NCBI RefSeq assembly: GCF_001411805.1
Contig: NZ_CP007213.1
Location: forward strand, 2,542,001 to 2,606,000
DNA length: 64,000 nucleotides
Direction: 5' to 3'
From: Burkholderia plantarii
Lineage (GTDB): Bacteria; Pseudomonadota; Gammaproteobacteria; Burkholderiales; Burkholderiaceae
Notes under the pieces: generated by a model
Told to the model about the DNA's origin: nothing
Databases searched by the model: none
Seen by the model: only the letters and a program-made list of their open reading frames with translations
Shown here: positions 27,403 through 35,775 of the stretch, piece by piece
Layout: the number at the start of each line of letters is the position of its first letter
Numbering within the stretch: position 1 is the first letter of the stretch
Position numbers and translations under genes: made by a program

Positions 27403-27936
27403 TCACTGCGCGGTCTGCAGCGCCGACGCACCGTCCCCCGCCGCGTCCGGATTCGGCACCAGCTGCAGCCGCACGCGCAGCGGCTGCAGCATGCCGGCGG
27501 GCGGCGGCGCCAGCCGCACGCCCGTCAGCAGCCGGCGCAGCGAGGCATCGGCCTGCGCGTCGCCGAGCGATTCGAATTCGAGGCGCGTGACCGCACCGTC
27601 GTCGCCGATCCAGGCCCGCAACGCCACGGCGGGCAGCGCGGCGGCGGCGTCCGTGCCCGAGGCGGTGCCCACGCGGTCGCCGAGCGTCTGCTCGATGCGC
27701 GCGGCGGTGTCGCCACCGGTCGCGAGCGCGGTCTGGAACTGCTGCCCCACCTGCTGCGCATAGCTGACCCACGCGGCCGGCGCCGCCGTCTGCTGCGCGT
27801 GAGCCACCACGGGCGCGACCGACGCCAGCAGGCCCGCCACCGCCAGCCATGCCGCAACCGCCATACCGCGGCTCGCCGCGAACCGCGCGCGCTGCCGGCG
27901 CCCCGGCACCCCGCGCCGGCCTGATTCGAACTTCAT
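27403..27936 (-). CDS. Small periplasmic protein with TonB-C-terminal-like domain
   Basis: 177 residues from ATG 27936, preceded by GGAGAGAGGAAACGC. An Arg-rich N-region and a hydrophobic stretch (about 26-47, ending AHAQQ) form a signal peptide. The last about 80 residues follow a TonB-C/TonB_2 pattern: ALRAWIGDDGAVTRLEFES, helix, then PPAGMLQPLRVRLQLVP. The same pattern occurs in this locus in TonB (35776-36477), the 170-residue protein at 32021-32533 and the STN protein at 50437-51189. It has no proline-rich spacer like real TonB. It is the last gene of the TpsB-started operon; it may contact TonB-box-like partners, but the function is unknown. Confidence 0.7.
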   Translation of the reverse strand: MKFESGRRGVPGRRQRARFAASRGMAVAAWLAVAGLLASVAPVVAHAQQTAAPAAWVSYAQQVGQQFQTALATGGDTAARIEQTLGDRVGTASGTDAAAALPAVALRAWIGDDGAVTRLEFESLGDAQADASLRRLLTGVRLAPPPAGMLQPLRVRLQLVPNPDAAGDGASALQTAQ

Positions 27937-27980
27937 GCGTTTCCTCTCTCCGTTTTGCTTCGCCATCATCGAACCCGGCC

Positions 27981-29411
27981 TCAGCCGAGATCGAGCGGCA
28001 CATACATGCGCGTGTCGCCACGCTGGACCAGCAGCGCGACGCTGCCGCGCGAGGCATTGAGGCCGGCCACCAGCGCGCTCACGCTCGCGACCGGCACGCC
28101 GTTCACCGACAGCACCACGTCGCCGGCCTTGAGCCCGGCGCGCGCGGCCTCGCCGCTGGTGCTCTCGACCACCAGCCCGGGCGGCCGGGCCGCTGCAGGG
28201 GCACCCGGCGCACCCGCAACGCCCGGAGCCGCGGGCGGCCTCAGCACGAGCCCGAGCCGCGCCAGCACCGGCACCTCGGCGGCCGGCGCGGTGCCGCTGT
28301 CGAGCGCGCCGACCACCACCGGCAGATGCTGCGCATGGCCGCCGCGCCAGATCAGCAGGTCGGCCTGCCGGCCGGGCCGAATATGCGCGATGGTGCCGAG
28401 CAGGTCGGCCGAATCGCCGACCGCGCGCCCGTCCACGGCCAGCACCACGTCGCCTGCCTGCAGCCCGGCGCGCGCGCCGGGGCCGCCCGCCGCCACCACC
28501 GTGACGAGCGCGCCGTCGGCGCCGGTCAGGCCGAACGAGCGCGCGAGCGCCTCGTCGAGTTCCTGCAGCGCGACGCCGAGGTGCCCGCGCGTGACCTTGC
28601 CGTTGCGCAGCAGCTGGTTCTTCACGTCGAGCGCGATGTCGATCGGAATCGCGAACGCGAGCCCCTGATAGCCGCCCGTCTTCGAGACGATCATCGAATT
28701 GATGGCGATCACGCGCCCGCCCAGATCGAACAGCGGGCCGCCGGAATTGCCGGGATTGATCGGCACGTCGGTCTGGATGAACGGGATGTAGCTCTCGCCC
28801 GGCAGCGAGCGCGCCTTGGCGCTGACGATGCCCTGCGTGACGGTGTTGGCGAACCCGTAGGGCGAGCCGATCGCCATCACCCAGTCGCCCACCTCGGTGC
28901 GCGCCGGGTCGCCGGTGGCCACGCTCGGCAGGTCGTGCGCGTCGATGCGGATCACCGCCACGTCCGAGAGCGGATCGCTGCCCACCACGCGGCCCTTGAA
29001 CTGGCGCTTGTCGGTCAGCTTGACGTCGACCGTGGCTGCGTCGCCGACCACGTGGCGATTGGTCAGGATGATGCCGTCGGCGTCGACGATGAAGCCCGAG
29101 CCGAGGCTCACCTCCTCGCGGTTGCCGATCACGCGCCGCGCGAAGAACGGCGCGAGCGGATTGTCGGGCGAGATGCCGGGCGGCAGCTGGATGCCGACCT
29201 GGGTGACCTCGCGCGTGACGCTGATGTTGACGACGGCCGGCCCGTAGCGCCTGGCCATCGCGGCGAAGTTCGGCAGCGCGCCCGGCTGCATCGCACACGC
29301 ACCGCCCGGAGCGGCCGGCGTCTCGGCCGCGCGGCCGTTGGCGACGAAGCCCGCCGAGGCGAGCCACATCACCGCCAGCACGCGAGCGCCTTGCCGCGCG
29401 CAGCTTCCCAT
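27981..29411 (-). CDS. DegP/HtrA-type periplasmic serine protease
   Basis: 476 residues. The signal peptide covers about 1-30 (ends NGRAAETPA). A trypsin-like domain has the triad His in ILTNRHVVGDA, Asp in LSDVAVIRIDAHD and Ser in NPGNSGGPLFDLGG. A first PDZ lies near 280-370 and a second near 385-470, separated by an Ala/Pro/Gly stretch. It acts as a protease-chaperone for envelope proteins. I chose ATG 29411 because of GGAG 6 nt upstream; an alternative is ATG 29435. In this operon it probably clears or guards exoprotein and barrel intermediates. It is not necessarily the housekeeping DegP. Confidence 0.93.
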   Translation of the reverse strand: MGSCARQGARVLAVMWLASAGFVANGRAAETPAAPGGACAMQPGALPNFAAMARRYGPAVVNISVTREVTQVGIQLPPGISPDNPLAPFFARRVIGNREEVSLGSGFIVDADGIILTNRHVVGDAATVDVKLTDKRQFKGRVVGSDPLSDVAVIRIDAHDLPSVATGDPARTEVGDWVMAIGSPYGFANTVTQGIVSAKARSLPGESYIPFIQTDVPINPGNSGGPLFDLGGRVIAINSMIVSKTGGYQGLAFAIPIDIALDVKNQLLRNGKVTRGHLGVALQELDEALARSFGLTGADGALVTVVAAGGPGARAGLQAGDVVLAVDGRAVGDSADLLGTIAHIRPGRQADLLIWRGGHAQHLPVVVGALDSGTAPAAEVPVLARLGLVLRPPAAPGVAGAPGAPAAARPPGLVVESTSGEAARAGLKAGDVVLSVNGVPVASVSALVAGLNASRGSVALLVQRGDTRMYVPLDLG

Positions 29412-29535
29412 GATGCTCTCCGTGATTGGCTCCATGAGTTGCCTCATGCCGCGCCGCATCGCGGCGGCGCTCCGGCCCGCCGCCACCGCCGCCACCGCCG
29501 CCATGCCGGCACGCCGCCGCCGCCCGACCGCGCGC

Positions 29536-29757
29536 TCAGCTGCCATGGCCGGCGAACAGGATCAACGCACGCAGTTCGTCGATGGTGAAGCGCCCGTCGA
29601 GCGTGATGGCGCCGCGGCACCAGTCGGGCCGGTCGCGCACGTCGTCCCAGTCGATCCAGCCGCTCGCGCCCCTGAGCAGGCACCGCGCCGCGCGCTGCGC
29701 GGCTTCTTCGTCGCTGCCGGGCCGGTGCGCCGGCCCGGTGGTGAGGTTCGCCTGCAT
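29536..29757 (-). CDS. Small conserved-looking protein of unknown function
   Basis: 73 residues with a good GGGAG site 7 nt before ATG 29757. The sequence reads GSDEEAAQRAARCLLRGASG and WIDWDDVRDRPDWCRGAITL, ending DELRALILFAGHGS. Acidic/aromatic character and a balanced composition argue for a real gene, although it is short. No signal peptide. It lies in line with the operon, 63 bp after its upstream neighbour. No function can be assigned. Confidence 0.6.
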   Translation of the reverse strand: MQANLTTGPAHRPGSDEEAAQRAARCLLRGASGWIDWDDVRDRPDWCRGAITLDGRFTIDELRALILFAGHGS

Positions 29758-29820
29758 CTCGATGCTCCCGCTCGTGAGTGTGCTCTGGATTCGCCGCGAA
29801 GGCCGTCGCGCGCGGCGCCG

Positions 29821-30237
29821 TCAGCGCGGCGGCACGACGATCGGCACGCCCGGGCGCTGCGGCGTGACGGACTTCCCCCAGGTGTTGCCGAACCGGTTGC
29901 GTTCGGCCGACAGGTTGAACGTGCCGACCCGGTTCGACGGCTGCGTCGCCAGCTGGCTCGACGCGGGCTGCGAGGCGCCCGCGGCCGGCGCGGCCGGCGG
30001 CTGCAGCTGCCGGCTCAGGCAGTCATACGACAGCGCGCGCACGCCGTCCACCTCGGCCTCGACGCAGACGCTGCGCGGATCCTTCGCGCCGGCGTCCTGT
30101 CGAGCCTGTTCAGGCTGCACGGCTGGAGCGGCAGGCAGCGGCGTCTGCGCCGGTGCCGCGCCCGCCGCGAGCCAGCCGGCCAGCAGCGCGACGCGCCAGC
30201 GCGCCGCCATCGTGTCGTGCCGGTCCGCGCGGCGCAT
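29821..30237 (-). CDS. Uncharacterised secreted protein
   Basis: 138 residues from ATG 30237, which has GGAGG 8 nt upstream overlapping the previous gene's end. A signal peptide covers about 1-31 (RWRVALLAGWLAAGAAPAQT). A Pro/Ala-rich stretch, one region with two cysteines (SVCVEAEVDGVRALSYDCLS) that may form a disulfide, and a C-terminal NRVGTFNLSAERNRFGNTWG segment follow. I know of no family. One base separates it from the upstream gene, so it is translated with it. Confidence 0.72.
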   Translation of the reverse strand: MRRADRHDTMAARWRVALLAGWLAAGAAPAQTPLPAAPAVQPEQARQDAGAKDPRSVCVEAEVDGVRALSYDCLSRQLQPPAAPAAGASQPASSQLATQPSNRVGTFNLSAERNRFGNTWGKSVTPQRPGVPIVVPPR

Positions 30238-30238
30238 C

Positions 30239-31033
30239 TCAGACGCCTCCGGCGCGCGCGCCGATGAAGCGCCGGAACACCGCGCGCTCATGATCGACCA
30301 CGCGCGGCGCGGGCGCCTCGAGCGCCTCGCGCCACGCCTCGCGCATGCCGTCCACGCGATGCCAGCCGCAGACCTGCGCGCCAGTCGGGAACGGCGTCAC
30401 CACCGGCTCGCGGTAATGCACGAGAAACAGGTTCGGCGCCGGCTCGGCGGTGCGCCAGAGATCGCTCGCGTCACGCACCGACGCCTCGAACCAGAAGCGG
30501 CCCCAGCGCGGCTCGCCGTCGGCGGCGGCCGCGCCGCCCGCCTGCGGCACGCGCAGGAAGCCGGCCATCACGAGCAGCACGGCCGGCAGGTCCTCGTCGC
30601 GCAGCGCCGGGTACGACCAGAGGTCGAGGACGTCGGCGAGCGCGAGCAGGTTCATGAAGCGCGCGAGCACGAGGCCGGGCCAGACGCGCCGCGCGATCGT
30701 GAAGTGGACGTCCCAGTGCTCGAGGAAGCGGCGCCGGTTGCGCCCGGCGATCGCGCGGTCGCCGGGGCCGCGCACGATCAGGTCGTCGGGTTGGTAGCGG
30801 CGCGTGGTCAGCGCGCAGCGCGCCGAGTTGCGCGTGCTGCGGTGGCGCGCGCGCCCTTCCATGCCGGGCATCGCTTCGAGCGCGCCGCCGCACAGCGGGC
30901 AGCGGGTCGGAAACGTGCCGGCCGGCCCCGGCCACGGATTCGCCGCGCTGCCGCGCTCGCGCGGCGCGGCGGGTGCCTTCGGCGCGCCATCGGCCGCCGG
31001 CACGTCACCCGGCGCGAGACGTTGCAGCGTCAT
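30239..31033 (-). CDS. Uncharacterised cytoplasmic protein with one CxxC motif
   Basis: 264 residues without signal peptide. Near residue 45 there is TRCPLCGGALEAMPG, with a further Cys in NSARCALTTRRY, hinting at a small metal site. After that come GDRAIAGRNRRRFLEHWDVH, WPGLVLARFMNLLALADVLD and RWGRFWFEASVRDASDLW. I do not recognise the family. Upstream (26 bp) is the PpiC-like gene and downstream the secreted 138-residue protein, so it belongs to the export operon. Confidence 0.75.
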   Translation of the reverse strand: MTLQRLAPGDVPAADGAPKAPAAPRERGSAANPWPGPAGTFPTRCPLCGGALEAMPGMEGRARHRSTRNSARCALTTRRYQPDDLIVRGPGDRAIAGRNRRRFLEHWDVHFTIARRVWPGLVLARFMNLLALADVLDLWSYPALRDEDLPAVLLVMAGFLRVPQAGGAAAADGEPRWGRFWFEASVRDASDLWRTAEPAPNLFLVHYREPVVTPFPTGAQVCGWHRVDGMREAWREALEAPAPRVVDHERAVFRRFIGARAGGV

Positions 31034-31059
31034 GTCGATCCTTATGGCTCTCGTTGTTT

Positions 31060-31938
31060 TTATTGGGCGGCGGACAGCGCGCGACGCAGCGCATCCTCGT
31101 CGATCGGCGCGCTACCGGCGATCTTCGCGATGTAGGCCTGCGCGTTCTGCTGGGTCTGCTGCGCACGCAGCGCCGCGCGGATCTGCTCCTTCACGTCGGC
31201 GAGCGGACGCTGCGCGGCGGCACGCACTTCGATCAGCTTCACCACGTGGAAGCCCGTGGCGGTCTGGATCGGGGCCGACACCTGGCCCGGCTTCAGCGCG
31301 TCGGCGGCCTGGCGCACCGGCGGCATCAGCAGCGTCTCGGGCACGAAGCCCATGTCGCCGCCGTTGGCGGCGCTCGGCTTGTCCTGCGAGTTGGCCTTGG
31401 CGAGCGCCGCGAAATCGCCGTTGCGGGCGCGCATCGCGAGATCGGCCGCCTTCTTGCGCGCGGCGTCGATGGCGGCGGCGTCGGCGTTCGGCGGCGTGGC
31501 GATGTAGATCTGCGCGACGTGCAGCGCGCGCGGCGCCATGAAGGCGGCCTGGTTCCTGTCGTAGGCGGCCGAGATGTCGGCATCGGACGGATAGCCGGCG
31601 GGCGGCGCGCTGACCGAACCCAGATAGCTGCGCGCGATGATCTCGCGGCGCGCCTGCTCGATGGCCGTCTCCACGTCGGCCTGCTTGTCCCAGCCCTTCG
31701 CCCTGGCTTCGGCGAGCACCACCTTCTGCGCGAGCGTCGAACGCACGAGCTGGTCGAGCGCGCCCGGATCGGCGGCGAGCCGCGTGCGGCCTTCGGGGCC
31801 GACCGCCTTCAGCATCGGTGCGAGATCGGCCTGCGTGACCGAGGTCTGCGAGGCGCTGACGATCACGTCGCCCTGTGCGAACGCGGCGAGCGGCATGCCC
31901 GCGGCGGCGACGCCCAACCAGATGACCAGTTTCTTCAT
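31060..31938 (-). CDS. Parvulin-type (PpiC/SurA-like) peptidyl-prolyl isomerase
   Basis: 292 residues. A signal peptide covers about 1-22 (MPLAAFAQGDV). The N-terminal helical chaperone domain has LDQLVRSTLAQKVVLAEARA. The parvulin domain lies at about 140-245: PRALHVAQIYIATPP, GDFAALAKANSQDKPSAANG, GDMGFVPE, then GQVSAPIQTATGFHVVKLIE. It assists folding of secreted or outer membrane proteins. ATG 31938 is preferred over 31944 because AGGA then lies 9 nt upstream. P. aeruginosa also has a PpiC-type gene (PA0699, from memory) downstream of exbB2-exbD2. Confidence 0.92.
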   Translation of the reverse strand: MKKLVIWLGVAAAGMPLAAFAQGDVIVSASQTSVTQADLAPMLKAVGPEGRTRLAADPGALDQLVRSTLAQKVVLAEARAKGWDKQADVETAIEQARREIIARSYLGSVSAPPAGYPSDADISAAYDRNQAAFMAPRALHVAQIYIATPPNADAAAIDAARKKAADLAMRARNGDFAALAKANSQDKPSAANGGDMGFVPETLLMPPVRQAADALKPGQVSAPIQTATGFHVVKLIEVRAAAQRPLADVKEQIRAALRAQQTQQNAQAYIAKIAGSAPIDEDALRRALSAAQ

Positions 31939-32020
31939 GTCCATGATTCCTGCTTGCGATTGCGTGTTCGTGATTGCGTGTTCGTGGATCACCACGGCCC
32001 GTTCGCGGCGCGGCCCCGCT

Positions 32021-32533
32021 TCAGGCCTCGCCGGCGAACCTCAGCCGCACCACCACCGGTTGCGGCATGCCCCTGGGCGGCACGGCGCCGATCTCGCGCC
32101 CGACCAGCGCGGCGGCCAGCGCCGCGTCGATCGCGGCACCGGCGGCGCCGTCAGCCGCGGCGCCCTCCCCGGTTCCGTCCGCCTGATTCCGCGCGTCCGC
32201 GTCGGTGCCCTCGTGCTCCGGCCCGGCGGCCACGCGCGCGATGGCGCCCGCCGCGTCGAGCCAGATCCGCAGCCGCAGCACCGGCACGGCGTCGCCGGCC
32301 AGCGCGCGCGCGTTTGCATGGCCGTCGATCGCGGCGCGCGAGCGCGCCGCCGCCGCGTCCGGCCCGTCCAGCACCTCGCGCAGGCAGCGCGAGACGCGAT
32401 GCGCGTAGTCGCGCCAGCGCCCGGGCGCCGCGTCGAACGCCACCGGCTGCGCGGGCTCGTCCGGCCGCCGCCCGCGCGCGAGTTGCGTGACGCGCGCGCC
32501 GAGCGAGCCGACCAGCCGCGCGACGGCGCTCAT
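32021..32533 (-). CDS. Protein with TonB-C-terminal-like domain, no clear signal peptide
   Basis: 170 residues; ATG 32533 overlaps the YbjN-like stop (ATGA). WRDYAHRVSRCLREVLDG near residue 40 resembles the helix before TonB C-terminal domains. LRLRIWLDAAGAIARVAAGP, a long acidic/Ala-rich insertion, then PPRGMPQPVVVRLRF match the strand-helix-strand pattern of the TonB-like proteins in this locus. No convincing Sec signal is seen, which is odd for a periplasmic fold. Unknown role; perhaps a cytoplasmic relative or a protein delivered another way. Confidence 0.68.
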   Translation of the reverse strand: MSAVARLVGSLGARVTQLARGRRPDEPAQPVAFDAAPGRWRDYAHRVSRCLREVLDGPDAAAARSRAAIDGHANARALAGDAVPVLRLRIWLDAAGAIARVAAGPEHEGTDADARNQADGTGEGAAADGAAGAAIDAALAAALVGREIGAVPPRGMPQPVVVRLRFAGEA

Positions 32534-33084
32534 GCGTCGGCGGCCGTTCCGCTGGTCTGCCGCGCGGTTTCGGCGGCCGCGCGGGCCGCCGCTTCCTGCT
32601 CGGCCAGCGCGGGCCGGCTGCGCAGATGCAGCAGGAATTCCTGCACGAGGCGGTCCCACAGCTCGATCGTCGAGCGCAGGTGGCGCTCCGACACGCCGCC
32701 CGCCACGATCACGTCCATCTCCAGCGCGAGGAACGCGCCGTGGCTCGCGAGCCGCGCGAAGCGCTTGGTGCGGTTCCAGGCGGCCGTCAGTTCGGCCGGC
32801 AGCTCGCCCTGCACCTGCAGCACGCAGCTCATCGTGTAGTCGAGGAAACGCGCCTCGGCCGCGCCGCTCTCCGGCGTCGCGCCGACCACCGGGTTGCCGA
32901 AGCGCACCGCGAAGCCGACGCCCTGGCTCGCGCTCATCAGTTGCACCGTGCCGTTGTGTTCCGCCGCCGTCACGCGGTAGCCCGCGCGGCGCAGCACCTC
33001 GGCCAGTTGCTCGGCGCCGATCGATTCGATCGCCGTGTCGTGCGCCGCGCGCTCCGTCTCGTTGTCTTGATGAATCTCAGCCAT
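32530..33084 (-). CDS. YbjN-domain protein
   Basis: 184 residues. ELAEVLRRAGYRVTAAEHNG, VGFAVRFGNPV, FLDYTMSCVLQVQGELPAE, WNRTKRFARLASHGAFLALE and ELWDRLVQEFLLHLRSRPAL follow the YbjN (sensory transduction regulator-like) fold, an SRPBCC- or chaperone-like domain. These proteins are small and cytoplasmic and resemble type III chaperones in shape; the function is poorly defined. Translationally coupled to the TonB-C-like protein, suggesting it may escort that partner. Confidence 0.82.
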   Translation of the reverse strand: MAEIHQDNETERAAHDTAIESIGAEQLAEVLRRAGYRVTAAEHNGTVQLMSASQGVGFAVRFGNPVVGATPESGAAEARFLDYTMSCVLQVQGELPAELTAAWNRTKRFARLASHGAFLALEMDVIVAGGVSERHLRSTIELWDRLVQEFLLHLRSRPALAEQEAAARAAAETARQTSGTAADA

Positions 33085-33182
33085 GTTTGCCTTTCCTTGG
33101 GGCCTGGGTGTTGCCAATCGACGGGCGGCCGCGGCACCGTTGCACGCGCAACGTGGTGCCCCGCCGCCCGCTACCTCTTTCC

Positions 33183-33866
33183 TCACTTCGCGCCGGAGGC
33201 GGCGGCCGGAGCCGCGGCGGCCGGCCGGCGAGCCGGGTCGTACTTGCCGGCGTAGAGCGCATCGCCGTAGCGCTGCCCGATCTCGTCGTACTTCACGCGC
33301 GCCGATTCGGCGAACGGCTGGCGCGACGACAGCAGCGTGCCGAAGCCGACGTGCTCGTAGGCATCGAGAATCTCGTGGCCGACGCGATACAGATCGGTAT
33401 TCTGGGCCTGGCAGGTTTGCAGTTGCGTGTCACGCGACGTGATATCTGCCTGCAATTTGGTGCGTTGCGTCTCGCCGGCATGCACGCTGGCCTCCAGCGC
33501 CTCATACGAGGACTTCAGTTTCGCGAGCGCCTGGGTGTCCTGCGCGTGGGCGGCACGCTCCTCGGCGAGCGAGCGCTTCGCGGCGGCCTCGCCGCTCGAT
33601 TCGCCCTTTGCCGCGGCGAGCTGCGCCCGGGCGTCCTTCAGGTCCGCCAGCGCCTTGTCGCGCGCCTGTTCGGCGGCGGCCTTGTCGGCCGTCAGCTGTG
33701 CCTGGCCGTCCTGCAGTTGGTGCAGCTCCTGGGTGGTCAGGCGCAGCTGGCTGCGCAGCTTGTCCTCGATGCCCTGCGCGTCGGCGGCCGGGGCCGCCGC
33801 CAGCAGCGCGGCGGCCAGGCCGGCGGCGAGCGCGGCGTGGGCGTGCGCGTGTCGGGGGGATCTCAT
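33183..33866 (-). CDS. Periplasmic coiled-coil protein
   Basis: 227 residues. A His/Ala-rich signal peptide covers about 1-30 (ends PAADAQG). A long coiled coil covers about 33-150 (LTTQELHQLQDGQAQLTADK; LADLKDARAQLAAAKG; KLKSSYEALEASVHAG). A C-terminal part (YRVGHEILDAYEHVGFGTLL, YDEIGQRYGDALYAGKY) and an Ala/Pro tail follow. Two Cys near 150 may pair. It starts 11 bp after the porin-like gene. It could act as a periplasmic spacer or scaffold; no family function is known. Confidence 0.8.
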   Translation of the reverse strand: MRSPRHAHAHAALAAGLAAALLAAAPAADAQGIEDKLRSQLRLTTQELHQLQDGQAQLTADKAAAEQARDKALADLKDARAQLAAAKGESSGEAAAKRSLAEERAAHAQDTQALAKLKSSYEALEASVHAGETQRTKLQADITSRDTQLQTCQAQNTDLYRVGHEILDAYEHVGFGTLLSSRQPFAESARVKYDEIGQRYGDALYAGKYDPARRPAAAAPAAASGAK

Positions 33867-33877
33867 CCGGGTCTCCG

Positions 33878-35695
33878 TCAGAAGCGCGCGTTGAGTTCGA
33901 GCTGCAGCACGTCGATCGTGACGGGCGGCCCGTACACTTCGCGCGCGCTCAGGTAACGCGCCGACACCCAGGTGTCGCGCGCGACGGCGTAGGCGGCGCC
34001 GAGCACGTAACCGCGCGCGTTGGTGCCACCCAGGTGGAAGTCGGGGTCGGTGAACGCGTCGAGCGTCGCGTCCGGCTGCAGGTACTTGTAGCCGACCGAG
34101 AAGTTCCACTGGCCCTTGTCATGCGGCTCCGGCTCGCCGAACGTCGCCTTCGCCATGAAGCCGTTCGGACCGCTGTGATAATCACTCTGCGCCGCGTGGA
34201 TCGAGGTCGACTCGTAGTTGTTGACGGGCAGCGTGGCCGCCGAGAACGCCTTGTTGGAGTTGTAGGCGAGGTTGCGCACGAACTCGCCGTCGAGCCGCAG
34301 CTTGTAGCGGTTGGCGATCACCGTGTCCCACTGCGCCTTCAGGTCCAGCAGGCGGTAGTTGTAGGCGAGCCCGAACAGCTGCGGCTCGGGCGTCATGCCC
34401 GGCACCTTGGTCGGGTCCTGCACGATGTTGCGCAGCGCCACCAGCGTGTTGCCGCCCTGCACGAAGGCCGGTGCCTCGTTGTCGGTGTTGCAGCTGGTCG
34501 TGCCGAGGGAGAGCGCGCATGGCGAGGACAGCGTGCCGCGCATGTTCTGGTAGTCGTAGTAGGCGACCGCGCCCTTCAGGCGGTTCTGCTCGTTGATCTT
34601 CCACTCCGCGCCGAACTGCGCGCCCACCATCCACTTGGTGTCGCTGCCGACCTTGTCGGTGCTGTTCGACGGGAAGTTCTCGCTGGTGTACTGGATCGGG
34701 AACAGGCCGAAGGTACCGAACAGCGTGACGTTGTCGTTGCCGGGCAGCGCGCGGCGGAAGTTCGCCGCGATGCCGTCCATTTCCAGATCGTCGGCGAACA
34801 GCAGGTCCGACTTGAAGAACGGGTTGTCGAACCGGCCCGCCACCACGTTGAGCCACGGCGTGGGCTTGTAGCCGAAGAACGCCTTGTTCAGCCAGATGTT
34901 CTTCTTCGCGAAGCCGCCGCCCGCGGTCGCGGTGGTCGACACCGGCCCGTTGTCGTTGCCGCTCGCGAGCTGGATGCCGGCCATGAACTCGTCGGACAGC
35001 GTCGCCGTCACGCCGAGCCGCGCGCGGTAGCGCAGCAGGTTGTTGCGGTTCTGCGTGGTGTTCTGGGTCGGCAGCTGCGCCGGGTTGGTGTTCTGGTTGA
35101 TGTCGAAACCGGTGCCCGACGCGTTGATCGCCTGGAAGTTCGTGACGTTGTTGGTATTGCGGCTGCCGTAGAAGTGATACTCGTCACGCACGCGCAGGTC
35201 GCCGTCGAGCTTGATGCGCGAGACCCAGTCCGGGAACGTGTTCGGCTGCGCCCAGTTCTCCTCCCTGGCCTGCGCGATCACCTCCTGCTTGACCTGGTCG
35301 CGGATCTGGTCGCGCACGACCTGCGGCACATACGGCACCGCGACGTCGCCCGGGCGCGTCGGCCCGTTGACGACGGTGGCACCCGCCACGCCGGCCACCA
35401 CCGGGCCGCGCCCGGCCCTGGCCTGCACCGCCTCGGTCCGTGCCTCGCTGATCAGCTCGCTCGCGTTCTGCTGCGTCAGCACCCCGCGCTTCACGAGCAG
35501 GTTGATCAGGTTGATCACCACGCTCTCGGTCGGCGCGGCATTGCCGGCCGCCGCCTGGGCCTCCAGCGACTGCGCTCGCGCATCGCCCGCCCCCGCGAAC
35601 CCGAGCGTCAGCGCGGCCGCGCCGATGCACGACATGCGTACCGGCATCGCCCCCCGCGAACGCCCCCCACCCCGTACCTGCCTGTTTTGAATCAT
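33878..35695 (-). CDS. Putative outer membrane porin with periplasmic N-terminal extension
   Basis: 605 residues from ATG 35695 (GGAG 7 nt upstream); ATG 35650 is the alternative. A signal peptide ends near DARAQ. An N-terminal helical region (VINLINLLVKRGVLTQQNAS, DQIRDQVKQEVIAQAREENW) precedes a beta-barrel of alternating strands (WVSRIKLDGDLRVRDEYHFY, YRARLGVTATLSDEFMAGIQ, KYLQPDATLDAFTDPDFHLG) ending in an aromatic residue (LQLELNARF). This is the putative-porin layout seen next to TonB-ExbBD loci. It lies directly after tonB and may be the TonB-energised or substrate-uptake channel, though it lacks a recognisable plug domain. Two cysteines (PCALSLGTTSC) may form a loop disulfide. Confidence 0.88.
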   Translation of the reverse strand: MIQNRQVRGGGRSRGAMPVRMSCIGAAALTLGFAGAGDARAQSLEAQAAAGNAAPTESVVINLINLLVKRGVLTQQNASELISEARTEAVQARAGRGPVVAGVAGATVVNGPTRPGDVAVPYVPQVVRDQIRDQVKQEVIAQAREENWAQPNTFPDWVSRIKLDGDLRVRDEYHFYGSRNTNNVTNFQAINASGTGFDINQNTNPAQLPTQNTTQNRNNLLRYRARLGVTATLSDEFMAGIQLASGNDNGPVSTTATAGGGFAKKNIWLNKAFFGYKPTPWLNVVAGRFDNPFFKSDLLFADDLEMDGIAANFRRALPGNDNVTLFGTFGLFPIQYTSENFPSNSTDKVGSDTKWMVGAQFGAEWKINEQNRLKGAVAYYDYQNMRGTLSSPCALSLGTTSCNTDNEAPAFVQGGNTLVALRNIVQDPTKVPGMTPEPQLFGLAYNYRLLDLKAQWDTVIANRYKLRLDGEFVRNLAYNSNKAFSAATLPVNNYESTSIHAAQSDYHSGPNGFMAKATFGEPEPHDKGQWNFSVGYKYLQPDATLDAFTDPDFHLGGTNARGYVLGAAYAVARDTWVSARYLSAREVYGPPVTIDVLQLELNARF

Positions 35696-35775
35696 CAAAG
35701 TGCTCCGAACACTGACTGTTCCTGTCCGGCAGCGCCCGCGGCGCGGGCCTGCCCTACGTTTTCTTCCGCGCGCGG

